64,000 bases of DNA from Phoenix dactylifera. Its lineage: Eukaryota; Streptophyta; Magnoliopsida; Arecales; Arecaceae. The notes beneath the pieces are model-generated. The model made no database searches. It was given only the letters and a program-made list of their open reading frames with translations, and had not been told where the DNA came from. The stretch lies in contig NC_052400.1 of NCBI RefSeq assembly GCF_009389715.1, positions 21,173,674 to 21,237,673 of the forward strand, given 5' to 3'. The position numbers and the translations under genes are program-made. This document shows, one piece after another, positions 24,069 through 37,533 of the stretch. The stretch's first letter is position 1. Every line of letters begins with the position of its first letter.

Positions 24069-24439
24069 AGCAAAAAAATATTAAATGGATCAGACCTACT
24101 GTGGATCCAAGATAAAATCATCCAAACGTGTGTTGCTATCGCACATTAAAAGAAGAAGCATGGGGATAGAGGGGACGGGACAGATTGATTTCATCCTAAA
24201 TTTAATAATTTCTTGGTCACGATAGCTCTATGAAAGATACATGACTCTTTACCGGTCCATTGCTTGCTAGCTTGCGGGCCACCCGATGATTTGAGTTCGG
24301 AGGGGTGATACCATCATCGCCGCGGTCGGTTTATTTCCATTTCCGTCATTGTTGATTAGAAAAGATAAGCTTTCCACCTTAAGCAGGGCGTCCAAGTCCC
24401 CCATCGAACTAATCTCCATCTCTCTCTTGGGTACCCCCA

Positions 24440-24971
24440 CCCTCTGGTTATTTTAAGATGAATTTTGATGGTGGTATGGCTATGAATAGAGCTTCTGGAG
24501 GAGTGGGCTTTGTTATTAGGGACCAGCATGGTAGATTGATTGCAGCTGGAGGTTAGAGCACACCAGGATTGACGGTTGTTGGGCAGAGCTACAAGTTGCC
24601 TGGGAGGGCATCCGATATGCGAGATGTGTGTTGGGGGTCGACAGATTATGCATTGAGGGAGACTCTGCCACGGTGATTGACTGGATACGGGGAGTCAATA
24701 GATATGGTGACGACCACCCTTTGATTTGGGATACTCGCAGACTAGTTCAGGAGATGTTAGCTGTCCAGATTGGTCATGTGTATCGTGAGGTGAACAGAGC
24801 TGCAGACTGGGTCGCCTCATATGTGGCTCGTCATTCTAGGGACGTCATCTGGACTAGTCTAGCAAGCGTTCTCCATTTGTTGCATTGCTTACTTTCTCTT
24901 GACTTGGCAGGATGTACTCAATTTTGACTTATTGGAAATGAAATGCCTTTTTGACCAAAAAAAAAAAAAAC
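24440..24971 (+). mobile_element. L1 LINE 3' end: RNase H domain with poly-A tail
   Basis: The plus strand encodes a plant L1-type RNase H domain: 'MNFDGGMAMNRASGGVGFVI' with RDQHGRLIAAGG. After breaks it reads 'VDRLCIEGDSATVIDWIRGV' and 'GHVYREVNRAADWVASYVAR'. It ends with a non-coding tail and a poly-A run at about 24958-24971. It lies next to the antisense L1 relic but in the opposite orientation, so it is a separate 5'-truncated insertion. Stops and frame changes are present. Confidence 0.85.
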
Positions 24972-26640
<1,669 letters not shown>

Positions 26641-26646
26641 CTTGAC

Positions 26647-26655
26647 ATGCGGTAG
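26647..26655 (+). promoter_or_regulatory. Minimal upstream ORF before the PAS/LOV gene
   Basis: ATG CGG TAG encodes just two residues, 14 bases ahead of the first in-frame ATG at 26669. If it lies in the mRNA it could lower initiation at that ATG. Whether it is transcribed is inferred. Confidence 0.35.
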
Positions 26656-26773
26656 AACGGCGGCGCACATGGTGGCGGTGAGGCTCCGTCCGATCGGCAC
26701 CGTCGACGACCGCATACGAAGGCGGACCAAGATAGCACCACCACGACCACCGGCGGCGACGGTGGAAGAAGGC

Positions 26774-28193
26774 ATGGGGAGCTTCCACGAGCGGATGATC
26801 GACGAGTCCCTCACGTCCCGCTACTCGGATTGGATCGTGGAGGCGTTGGACGAGCTCCCGGACAACTTCTTGATCACAGATCCGGGAATCTCCGGCCATC
26901 CGATCGTCTTCGCCAGCCGCGGGTTCCTCGCCATGTCGGGATACGCCCGGGAGGAGGTGGTGGGCCGGAACGGGAGGATCTTCCAGGGGCCCGCCACCGA
27001 GCGGCGGTCGGTGATGGAGATCCGGGAGGCGATCCGGGAGGAGCGGACGCTCCAGATTAGCTTGCTCAACTACCGGAAGGATGGGACGCCGCATTGGATC
27101 TTGTTCCACCTGTGCCCTGTCTTCGGGATGGAGGATGGGCGGGTGATCCACTTCGTCGCCGTTCAGGTGCCGATCCCGAGGCGGTCGAGATGCGCGAGGT
27201 CGGGGGCGAATGGAATGGTGTATGGGGCGTGCCGGAATGAGGTGCGTTTGGATGACGATTACGCGTGTAATCTTGCAGTGGATTCGGTTATTGATATGGA
27301 TAACAAAGGTAGTTCAGTTTCTTGGCCTGAATGGATCGTCTTTGGTTTCGTTTTGGTTCTTATTGAAACATATTGATGCTGATTAGATCTTTAGTTATTG
27401 AGTAGTAATTATTACAAGACCTCTATTTAGATTTGAATGCAAAAAGATTCTTTTTTGAGAAGCAAAAAGATTAAATCATCTTGCCCCAAATATTTTTACT
27501 TGTTGATTCTATTGGATTGGATGCTAGTTCTTATTCTTGGTTAAACTGGATTTTTTTTTTTTTTAGATCCTCACTACTTGGTTGATTATTACAGCTTTGG
27601 AGGCTGAAGAGTCTCGTAAAGCGAGTGTTTGGGAGAAGGAGAAAGCATCGAATGCTGCTAACAGCATCTTATCAACACTGACTCACTATAGCAAGCTTAC
27701 GGGGAGAGTGGTCTGCACGAAGAGATGCAGTTCAGCTGGCATTGCGCCTCTCAGTTCATCCCTGAATATATCTCTCGGTAGAATCAAACAGAGCTTTGTA
27801 TTGTGAGTTGTTACAAATTCCTGTTTCTGTTCGTTTAAATATTCTTGAGATGTATTGCTTGCTGCATTGATACAGATTGTTTTGATTCTTGCAGGACTGA
27901 TCCACATTTACCTGATATGCCCATTGTCTATGCCAATGATGAATTCCTAAGTTTAACAGGTTTTTTTTATTGCTATGCCATCTTATTTACATTAATTTGA
28001 CCACTTTTAAAAAACAGTCATTTAAAATCCAAGCAAGTCTTCTATAAGATTATACGTATGCGACTGATATCACCCTAGGTCATTCAGATACATCCTGTAT
28101 CATCTTTATGCTTATTAAATAGGTTCCATTCAATAATTTCTACATTATTACGAGCACATGATTTTATGTTTATACTCATACTGGATCCATCAC

Positions 28194-28271
<78 letters not shown>

Positions 28272-31200
28272 GATTACGCTCGAGGGGATCTCCACTCAAA
28301 TTCAGTCAGGTCTAGATTGGATGATAGAAATCCCACATCGATAATCCGAGCCATTGGATGTGATCTATTATCTCCAAAATATTTATACACAAAAGATTAT
28401 GGGATTTGGTTATCCCTAGTTTATGCATCAAGTAGTAAAAAAAACATGTATCGTTTCATGTTATTTAATTTGTTTAATTTTTTGATCATTTGATGCATCA
28501 AGCATGTGTTTAGTTCCACATCGAGTGTGCATTGGGTAGGTCTTGGATACTTGGAGCTAGATTAAGGACTTTAATAAATGATCTTTCAGCTAGCTCTTTT
28601 TAGGTGAGATCTTGAGTTGTTACAAATAGTATTAGAGCCAATCCATACTATAGCCATTTAGCTAGGGGATGCTACAGCACAAGCTTTTTGAGGGCCGATC
28701 ATAAGTTAATCGTGGTATTTATGATTGAACGTAAGAACATTAAAGTTTAAATTGGGAGAGGATGTGAGGACTTGCGTGGGCATGTGTTTAGTCTCGCTTG
28801 TGTGTGTGAATTGGGGAGGTCTTTGGTATTTAAGCAGATTGAGGGGCCTCAATTAATAACGTTCTAGCTAGCTTTTTTTGGATGAGATACTGGATCGTTA
28901 CATGTATAGCTTCACAAGATATCATGTAACTAGCGTTGTGAATCATACTATATAGATGTGAAAAGGGTAGCAGAATAAACATACAAATCAAGCTAGCTTC
29001 ATGAGAGTAAGTCTAGTGGTTTAGGCAAGGTATGCTGAACCAGTACCAAAAGTCATACTGGTCGGCGACTGGACCGGTTCAGCGTGTTCGGTATCGTTTC
29101 GGTACTGGGCCCGTACCGGGAGTGCCCAACCGGAGCCTGAAAAGGAGAAGAGAAACAACGAGCGGGGGAGGGAGGGAGGAGAGGTCGCGACCCCTGTTTT
29201 GAAAGAAATAGGGGTCGCTGCAGCGGCCTCGGCCTCCGCCGCGACGGCTGCTTCTCTCTCTCCCCCCCGCTCTCTTACTGTTTCTCCTTTTCTTCCTCGG
29301 CTTCGGCGTGTACTGGTTTTCACGGCGGAACCATATCGGTAAGCCACCGAACCGGTTCGGTACGGGCTGCTTCAGTATACCATGGGTTTAGGTATATATT
29401 TTAGGCAATCATTTATTAAGAAAATTCATATTAATGATAGACTCAAAAGAAAGAACTTACGACGAAGAGCTAACAAACTGTCTACATTGACAATGTTTAA
29501 GAAAAGGGAGGAGCGCTACTGAGATGGTAGAAGTTTACAAGAAAAGGGAGTTCCTAGTGACATTATTTTTTGCACCTTGGATCAAGTATAATCCTCTACC
29601 TTTTTTAAACTTGTTAGAGATGCATTGATTGGCTTTAATTGGCTATATCCACAAACATGCAGCCCATGACTTGCATTTGATTTAGTACTAATAGATAAGC
29701 CTAGGGAAGGGATCAATGCTTATATTCAAAGTATTGAAGGAAGTCTGGATCATAAAGTTTGAAAATTTAATAGGCCAAAACTATTAATTGTTACTGAGTG
29801 GAAGCATTGGATTAGTTGAGGATGTAACTAAAACACGGAAAACAGATTACTAAATTTAATCACCTTTACTTCACTGAATCTAATTCTACAGTATGATGAA
29901 GAGATGGATGAAGTTATCTTTAATACTATCAGGGCATGTGAATGATGTAGACATAATCCAAGAAAGTATTACATGATTGTCAAATGCAATAAGATCTGCC
30001 TTCTTTGAGGATCAGCTTGTTGGTTTGCGAGGTAGATATGTACAATTCAAAGTTAGATAATGAGCATATTGAGGTGGATTTGCGGTGGAACTACGAGTTA
30101 TGGAATTAACCCATCAAAACAAAGTGAGGAAGATTTGCCTCTGATGGTTTGAATATGCAATGCATGGTTCTATGGCCATAGACAACATTGTTCAGGCAAG
30201 GGTTCCATAAACTGTTTTGATGGATAGTAGTAAGAAACAATTTGAAGGCACTGTTTGTTCCAGATGACTTGATCATGGTTAAGTTCTTGTGGACTAGAAT
30301 TTATACACCACCCCAATCAGAAACTGTTTGCTGTTTATGTCAGCAGGTGAACTAAGTTGAAGTCAGTGCTGGGGCCCCCAGCTTAGTTGTTTGCATAAAA
30401 GAAGGAAGGTAGTCGAATCCAAGAGAATTGCTTTTGCGGTCAAGAATCGACATTTAAATTCTGTTTGGAAGCAGAAGGAAACCGACCAAATACTGTGCTG
30501 TGTCATGAATATTTTGTAGGTTGGGTGATATTAGCCTGTAGGGAGATGGACGTTTGGTTCTGTATTGTTCAAGAGCAGTTAACAATCAAGGGTTTTATTC
30601 ACATAGATGGCAATATCATGAATATTTTGTAGGTTGGGTGATCTTGGCCTGTAGGGAGATGGACGTTTGGTTATGTATTGTTCAAGAGCAGTTAACAATC
30701 AAGGGTTTTATTCACATAGATGGCAATGATTATTGATTCAAACAGATTAATTACTGTTGGTGAGATAGCAGATTGTTGGGGAATTGGAACATATACTCTG
30801 CGGGTGGGTCGGACCCCATCCATGAAATCAAAAGGTGAAGGATCTAAAGGTGAATCTTCTTGAGCATTACCCACATCGTTAGAACTTAACTGCATTTGTT
30901 TTTCCAATTTTTTTATATTACTTTTACCTAATGAATATCATCGGCATGCGATTATCAACTTTTGCAATCAAACCTTTTACTCATATATTTGGAATGCCAC
31001 CGTAAAATGAATGCTGTGCAGTGCCTTATTGCCGAGTTGCAACAACATTCTTTAACCAAAGTAATTAAATTTTCTCTTCTAGGTTACTCTAGACATGAAG
31101 TCTTGGGACGTAACTGTAGATTCCTAAATGGACCTGGAACAGATGCTGGAGTTTTACATCAGGTGGGTACTAAATAATCATCAAACCTATGCTTGACCTG

Positions 31201-32024
31201 CCTTAAAACTTCATTACGTATTCAACTGTGGAATGATGCTCTCTCTTTGTTGTGATCACCGTAATGGAATTTCTGATGCATTTTGTTTGGCTTTGTAGAT
31301 AAAGGACTGCATTCTAGCAGAGCAAGCTTGTTCAGTGCGTCTTTTGAATTATAGGTGTGCATTGGTCTCTTCATGAAACAAGCTTTAGAGGATTTCTGGT
31401 CATGTGTTTAAGAGAACTGTTGTTCATGCTACTTCCACTCATTTTAAAAAATTCAGGAAAGATGGAAGCTCATTCTGGAACCGTCTTCACATATCACCTG
31501 TACGGAATGCATCTGGCAAGGTTTGGTTATAAACCCATATTCTTGTTTGTGTCCATTAGTTGATTATGAAGTTACCATTTTTTGCACACTTTTAATTAGA
31601 AAAGGAAACCAGAGACCTCTAGTCCATATGCTATGCATTTCCAATACAGAGGGGCTCAACTGAGAAATGTCACATCACATAAATTCATATTTTCGGGTCA
31701 GCTACCTGCCGTCTAGATCGGTCAGCGTATCTGCAAGGTTTCTGTTAATAAGAATAACCTCCTTACTGTGAAAATGCTTTGTTGTGATTAACTTGATTTA
31801 ACAATGAACCATTAGGGTATAAGAAAAAGAAAGAACTGCCTCTCAAATGCTGTATGTTGTCTTTGCAGATTGCATTCTATGTTGGGGTTCAGATGGATGA
31901 GAATTCCAAGTGCGATGAGCATGGACTTAGCCCAGAGATGAGGCAGCTTGGTGCGGTGGGACAAGTTAAGGTTGCAGTAAGGAGCTTTTCTTCGCGTGCT
32001 GGCCCTTCGAGGCCATCATCATAG
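26774..32024 (+). CDS. PLPB/TLP1: PAS/LOV protein (twin-LOV blue-light receptor-like)
   Basis: Seven exons: 26774-27308, 27595-27802, 27895-27959, 31083-31162, 31299-31354, 31457-31520 and 31869-32024. They give 1164 nt, 387 residues, all with GT..AG introns in phase. Arabidopsis PLPB is of similar length. The first LOV-like PAS domain (about residues 25-135) has GRNGRIFQ, with Gly67 in place of the flavin-adduct cysteine. The second domain (about 240-355) has GRNCRFLN with Cys281 present, plus 'LLNYRKDGSSFWNRLHISPV'. In the family the second domain binds flavin and is photoactive, and a PAS-type first domain without the cysteine is usual. The start MGSFHERMIDESL matches the family's N-terminus. 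An in-frame ATG at 26669 would add 35 residues of low-complexity Arg/Pro-rich sequence. Intron 3 is 3.1 kb and holds a microsatellite, a TRIM relic, a TIR element and a tandem duplication. Confidence 0.92.
28195..28269. repeat. (TA)n(GA)n compound microsatellite
   Basis: About 20 TA units run directly into about 17 GA units, inside intron 3 of the PAS/LOV gene. Confidence 0.95.
28491..28902 (+). mobile_element. TRIM-type LTR element, old, in a PAS/LOV intron
   Basis: Two related short repeats, about 28491-28624 and 28763-28902 (134-140 bp), flank a small centre of about 138 bp. The second has ends TGTGAGGA and GTTACA. After the first LTR comes 'atagtattagagcc', which resembles a primer-binding site for initiator-Met tRNA (TGGTATCAGAGC). 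No coding region is present. The LTRs match those of the element at 48953-49403 in length, ends and order of blocks. The two LTRs differ a good deal, so the copy is old. Confidence 0.75.
29026..29384. mobile_element. Small TIR DNA transposon (hAT- or MULE-like)
   Basis: A 359-bp element with imperfect terminal inverted repeats CAAGGTATGCTGAAC and, reversed at the right, CATGGTATACTGAAG. It is flanked by an exact 8-bp direct repeat GGTTTAGG (29018-29025 and 29385-29392). Eight bases suit hAT, while a ninth near-match would suit a Mutator-like element. The centre is GC-rich with 'accggttcgg'-like motifs repeated in inverted form. It has no transposase. Confidence 0.8.
29393..30502. other. Intron 3 sequence, possible decayed transposon coding remnant
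   Basis: Between the TIR element and the tandem duplication, short stretches read as protein-like on the plus strand. Phrases such as 'LVRDALIGFNWLY' near 29610 appear in different frames. I could not assign a family. It may be a decayed transposase or non-coding intron. Confidence 0.3.
30503..30728. repeat. Tandem duplication, 113 bp unit x2
   Basis: Bases 30503-30615 recur at 30616-30728 with only about three to four differences. Both start 'tcatgaatattttgtagg' and end near 'cacatagatggcaat'. It lies in intron 3 of the PAS/LOV gene. The near identity shows a recent event. Confidence 0.92.
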
Positions 32025-34194
32025 GGTACTTCAGTTTTCGCAATAGCATACTGGCTACTTTTATTAGCTGTGTAATTAGTTTTGTTAATATCTCTCTTCT
32101 TTTTGGGGGGGAGACAACAAAGAGATGCTAGCGAGTCCTCATTTTGCTCTCAGAGCAGCTGTAATCTATTGCGTCAAAGACCTGTTTCAATGCGAAGTTG
32201 AAAGCCAACCATTCTCAAATTCAATATATGAGCACCAGGCTGTAGGCCTAGCGGAGATAAAAGATACGTGAATTAGAGCTGAAAATTTGAAATAAAGAAT
32301 GAAATGCTCTGGGTCCCATAATTGTTTCGGATGAGCTTTGGGTCTTATTTTTTATGGTTTCTATTTGACTCGTCTGCTTCACTGAATGGAATAGGTTCTG
32401 CCCCTTCTGGCATGACCAAACTGGCGAGCCCGACGAGTTTAATACAATGGACCGGTTTGAGTTGACGTGCCGCAAGGCGAGCCTAAGCTTGATGCTCCTG
32501 TTAGGTCAGCGACCAAACCAGAAATGTGACTGCTGACAGGGGGACTTTCATGGAACAGGGTAAACAGACTTCAAAATGTTTCTAATAAATAATTAAAGGT
32601 CTATTTGAATATTTCTGCAGTTGGTCCAGTTGGCTCTCATCTTTTAAAAGTTTATCGAAGTTTCTATGTAGATTTAACTTGGGGGCCTGTTGGTCTATGG
32701 CTTCTTTTCTTCCTACAGAATTGGGGTTGAAGAATATTGGGTTGATACGGACCATGCTCAAATAAACTTTCCAGTTTATGAATCGAGCAGGAAATTCAAT
32801 CTAAATTTTGCTGGAGTATCCAGACCGGCTCTAAATATCTTTTGTAATGGGTAACTACTGCTTGAAGGAATTCTACTAGGGAAAGGATTCAAAAAGACCT
32901 GAACACTTTGACAGGATCAAAAAAAAATTAGCCGTTTGATTACAGAAAGGAAGGTTCCCTCAATTCAGAATAAATCTTCATTTTGGCCTGTGTTGAGGTG
33001 CAAGGAGATTTCAAGTTGGTGCTCTTTAGCGGCGGTTTGTAATAAGATTCTTTTGAGGGTTCTTGATGAGATACAACCAAGACCACTTACATAGTAAAAT
33101 AACATTAGGATGTTGGTAATCTGCACCGAAATGTTATGGCTTTGGCTTTGTTTTTTTTTTTTTCTTTCTTTAGTTTTGGCGGAAATGTTACGGATTTATT
33201 CAGGCTGCAAACTACGCCTGCGGGTATCAGGAGTTTTCTAGCAGATTCGTTTTTTAAATTTCCTCATTTTGACATTGCCAAGTTCTGCTCGAATGGGTCC
33301 AGTGGGTTTTATGGTAACTTCACATGGTCTAGTTTGGTTACTTATCACTGGCTATCATCATTGTAGAAGGATGGTGATGTCAACATCGGAGCGAGATATC
33401 CTGTAATCGAAGGCTGACAAAAAGTCAAAGGCTGAACATAGCGTTCCATGTCACTGGAAAGAAACCAAACTAGGCTGAGATACCGTGCTGTTAAGTTCAT
33501 CATGAAAACGATTTGGCATCTAAATCAATCGCCACCGGAAAAAAAAAAAAAAAGACGATTGTGGATCACAAAGGCTGAACATTGCGTTTCATGTCACTGG
33601 AACGAATCTGGCTTCTGCATCGGTGTGGTACTCTGCAAGGGTGGAAGAGAAGGACCAAGGGATGCGTCAGCCTTCCGGTATCCCCTCCTGCCTTTCATTT
33701 GGATATCTGGTACTTTATACCGTGCATCGATCTGGTTCATGACGGAATATATTAGTCGGAACTTCGCCAAATATCCATGAAATATATATATATATATTAA
33801 ATTTTTCTTTATTATCCTTTTTTTTTCCCGTTTTCTGTTGTTGCAAATGGAGGACGGAACCTTTCCCAGATTTATTAAGAAAGATTAAAAAAAAAAAAAA
33901 CAAAGTTGAAGAAGGAAGAAGCGATGAAATAGAAGACTAATGGATTACAAAAGAGCCCGATCTGCTCAGTAATGGCTTAATTTGGTGTCCCGTCTTCCTC
34001 TTCTGAGAACATAGATTAGCTGAATACTGAAAATTAGATAAGATTTTAAAGTCTTCTCTTGTAGAAGCACACTCGAGTTTCTTTCCCACTGTACTTGCCA
34101 ACTAAAACAAGTCGATCCCAAGCTCTTCGGAAGGAGTCGGATTTCTTATCACCTTCGCCTCAGGAATGGCCACCATAACAAATAGCGGGCTATA
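32025..34194. other. Spacer between the PAS/LOV and first WRKY genes
   Basis: The first several hundred bases probably hold the PAS/LOV 3' untranslated region. The rest has homopolymer runs and short open frames with no recognisable domain. A phrase 'aaaggctgaaca(t/a)..cgtt.catgtcactgga' occurs twice, near 33426 and 33570. Confidence 0.5.
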
Positions 34195-35056
34195 TCAAAA
34201 GCCACCGGCGACAAGAGACCCACCACCGGAGTCGCACCCATCAGGCGCGAGATACATAACGCCTGGGCTGGTGTGGTTGTGCACCCCTTCGTACGTGGTT
34301 ATCACGTAGCTGGGGTCTTCTCCGTCTCTCTCCACTCTCTTCTTCACCCCGCACCCCTCCGTTGAGCAGCGATAGTAGTTCCTGCTTTCATGTCATCCAT
34401 TCACACGGATGGTGTCAGCTTTAGCCGCGTTAGAGAAAAGAGCATCATCAACTCATGATGTCAGCTTTTAGAGTTCTACATCTTAATTATTATTTGTGGA
34501 CTCACGGGCATACTAGTTTCTGAAATTATCTTCTTTTCTAACTAAACCCGCAAGATAATACTGATGAATACGAGCATAAAGATTGCACAAGCCATATATC
34601 ACTTGTTTCCAGAACAATCAAATCATACCTTGGGTTCGGACTGTTCTTCACTGATTTCTTCCCGTATTTTCTCCACTTGAAACCGTCATCGAGGATGTCG
34701 ATCTCAGACTTTGTTCTGAATGCAACCCTGAACACTCCCTCCTTCCTTGTCTGCATCCCACTCCCGTATATTCTAATCATCAAATAAAATCAAAACCAGT
34801 AAAAAATTTATAGCACACATAACAAAAACAGCGTATATACTTTGGAGCTAAAACAAACTCAAAACACCTGCCTGCTGCTGCTATCTCTCGCCATCAGAGG
34901 AACTGCTCTTCCTTCTAGTTGCCAAGCTACGGAGGCCTCGTCGAACAATGTGCAGTCCGAGGCATTCAATGCCATGGGACGGCCAGAGTGGCGACCCAAA
35001 GCCAAGCTCATGGCCATGGCCAAATCATTGCTCCTCTGGGAGTGGAAGTAGGCCAT
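34195..35056 (-). CDS. WRKY51-like: WRKY50/51-type transcription factor (WRKYGKK), copy A
   Basis: Three minus-strand exons, 34868-35056, 34629-34750 and 34195-34381, give 498 nt, 165 residues. The start is the ATG at 35056 ([20 protein letters not shown]). The DNA-binding domain begins near residue 84 ('[20 protein letters not shown]'). The heptad is WRKYGKK (89-95) instead of the common WRKYGQK. The zinc finger is C-X4-C-X23-H-X-H, and the intron splits the domain after 'NSPNPR', as in other group I/II WRKY genes. The group IIc members with GKK (Arabidopsis WRKY50/51) act in salicylate and jasmonate defence signalling and prefer altered W-box-like sites. Exon 2 is taken from the acceptor ending 'gggatgcag', because the earlier AG is out of phase with exon 1. 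The very N-terminal part is the least certain. The paralogue lies 15 kb away in the opposite direction. Confidence 0.9.
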
Positions 35057-35101
35057 ATCGATCGACCCTTGCGATAATAATATCACTTTATACGTTCACC
35101 A

Positions 35102-35111
35102 TATATTTATA
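35102..35111 (-). promoter_or_regulatory. TATA box of WRKY copy A
   Basis: On the minus strand the sequence reads TATAAATATA, about 45-55 bases before the chosen ATG. The position implies a short 5' untranslated region. Confidence 0.55.
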
Positions 35112-37065
35112 CATAGCCGTAACACAAGTATGAACTTCGGAAGTAAAGCAATATTCCCTTCTCCTGCGAGGGTTTCTACTGACCTTCCCTCGTTCCCATC
35201 TAACCTTCCAGGCTACTGCAGTCCGCCAAAACCTTTCAACATCACGAGGTCTATGATTTGATTTGAAGCTAGAGTTCGGAGATGCTAAGACGCTTCTTCA
35301 AGCCGCCTGATCCGGGTAAGGTGGCTGCGGCAGCATCGGAGCAGTACCAGGCTGCTATCTTTCAGATAAAATGACACTAAGTACGTCGGCTACACGTGTT
35401 TGGCGTGATTTAAAGGAGAATGGTAAGACATAACGGTCGACTTGCGCTGCAACACTTGTACACTAAAAAAGTCACCACATGATACTACCCTTCTTTTCTT
35501 ACCGTTGAAGCACGTGGAATTAGGTTTATTCCATCAAATATCCAACATAGGAAAAATCTACTGGAGATGTTTCAACTTTCAACAATATGTGTACTTCTTG
35601 CAGCAAATACATTCTTTATCACACAATTGTTATCTCTTCTATCATTCAGCTTGTGAAAATTGGACAGAAGTCGCATCTAATTCTTGCCTCTTCACACCTG
35701 GTACACATGCATATACTTTACTTATTGATATCTTGAAGTGACCGCAAAATTAATGTTCATAAAAGATAATAATAGATTGACAATTTTGATTTCAATCAAA
35801 ACACTTTAATAATGCGCTCCGACATTATACCGCCTGTTAGTTAATATGGATGTTTGTATGGGAGAAAAGCAGTGCTTCCAATTCAAATAATCTTTCAAGA
35901 TGGTTAAAATGAACCTTGGAGTTGGCTAGTAGAAATATATAGTAGGGCTCTGGCAAATCAGTAAGTAGTCACTAAATAGTGCACATGTACAGGTAAATAT
36001 CTTTTAAAAATGTTTTCCCCCTTATTGGAGGGAATGCCTCAGAAGCGTTTGTATATACTCTGTTATAGCTTCTCTTGAAAGAAGATCCTCAAAAGAAATC
36101 TTTGTAATACTACAATTGTTAAACCTTTCACCGGCTCTCTGAATGTAAATATCTATTCCTCCATCTTATCAGAGACCATGCAGCATCAACCTAGCAGTAA
36201 ATAATTAAGAACAGGGAAATCCTATGACAATGCTACTTGCCTCGCATCTAAAACACCCTTGCAGAAGATACGAGGACAACCTTGTTTATGGGAATGTTGA
36301 ATGCATCCAATTCATTTCTGGATATGTGTTTACACATGCTTGTAAAAATAAATATAACTTATAGATTCACAAACAGGGTTTAATACCATGTAAGTCAATG
36401 ATGCAGAAACCTGGCAGATGATGAGAGCAGGAATGGACACAGTAATTGAAGCGAAATTAGATTTTCAAGCTTGCTCAAAATGTTAGCGAGATTTCAAATG
36501 GAAAAAAATAATGAGAAATCGTTCATTTTCCTTCTACTTATGGAGTATATGCTTTGATAAAAATTTAAACTAAAACATGCCGCCGAGAGGAGGCAATGGA
36601 TTTAGCTTTAGTTACATTGCTTTGCCTTCCTTTGTGTATAGGATCACTCTCGTCTGAACTACAGAAAGATGCTCATATAAGGCGGGCATCCAAGAAAAAA
36701 ATAAGGGGCGGGCTTCATATTTTGCCACATTTCTACTAGAGCTCATCTTAAAGAAGAAATCCAAAAGTTAGAGACTCCTCCTACTAATAGAGTCATCAGT
36801 CTTATAATTAAATAAATATTCAAAGAAGAAAAGAAAATCGCTCATTTGTATCCTTTTTCTTCCTCGTCAAACCTTAATTACCATCGGTCTTTTTTCCCAC
36901 ATCAAGCCGTCTTTTTTTGCCTGTAAGATCTTTCTTCTCCTTTTCGACTCTCTTTCTCCTCCTCCAAATTTCGATTTCTTTTCCAAGATCTTTATACCAA
37001 AAAATTTATAAGATCTAAGGAGTGATATGTATGTAGTTTCTTGAGCTAGACAAAATTAGGAAACA
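35112..37065. other. Intergenic region upstream of WRKY copy A
   Basis: The first part is the likely promoter of WRKY copy A. Beyond that there are only short frames and no recognisable domain, RNA gene or element. Confidence 0.5.
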
Positions 37066-37533
37066 CCATGCTCTAGAAATTGTGCATCGATTTTTCTATA
37101 GATGACTATTTTATTTGGTGTGCATTACTTAGCTATATAGTGTACACTGAAAAAAAGCATATTCTAAAAATTATGTATCAATTTATCCGAAGGTGTATAT
37201 TAGATATAATTGCTTGGTATATTTCAAAAAAGCTTGTAGTATATATTAGGAAAGCAACGAATATGTATCATCTGATCATGTAGTATGTACTAGTGAACAT
37301 GATATTATAGAAACTATGTATCAATTTTTTTGGAGGTGTGTATTGGGTTACTGCATGACTAATTTATTAAGTGTGCATCATTTGACCATGTACTGTGTAC
37401 TAATGAACATCATATTCTGAAAACTGTATATCGATTTACTTTAAAGTGTGTATTGATTTATTAGGCCACTAATTTGCTTAGTGTATATCACCGACCATAT
37501 AATGCGTATCAGTAAAAAAGCATATTCTAGAAA
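37066..37533. repeat. Diverged tandem repeat, four to five units
   Basis: A block like 'catattctagaaactatgta' followed by 'tc(g/a)att' recurs near 37066, 37158, 37300, 37407 and 37519. Between blocks are shared phrases such as 'gtgtgcat', 'tgaccatgta' and 'gtgtactaatgaacat'. Spacing is about 90-140 bp. It is AT-rich and non-coding. Confidence 0.65.
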
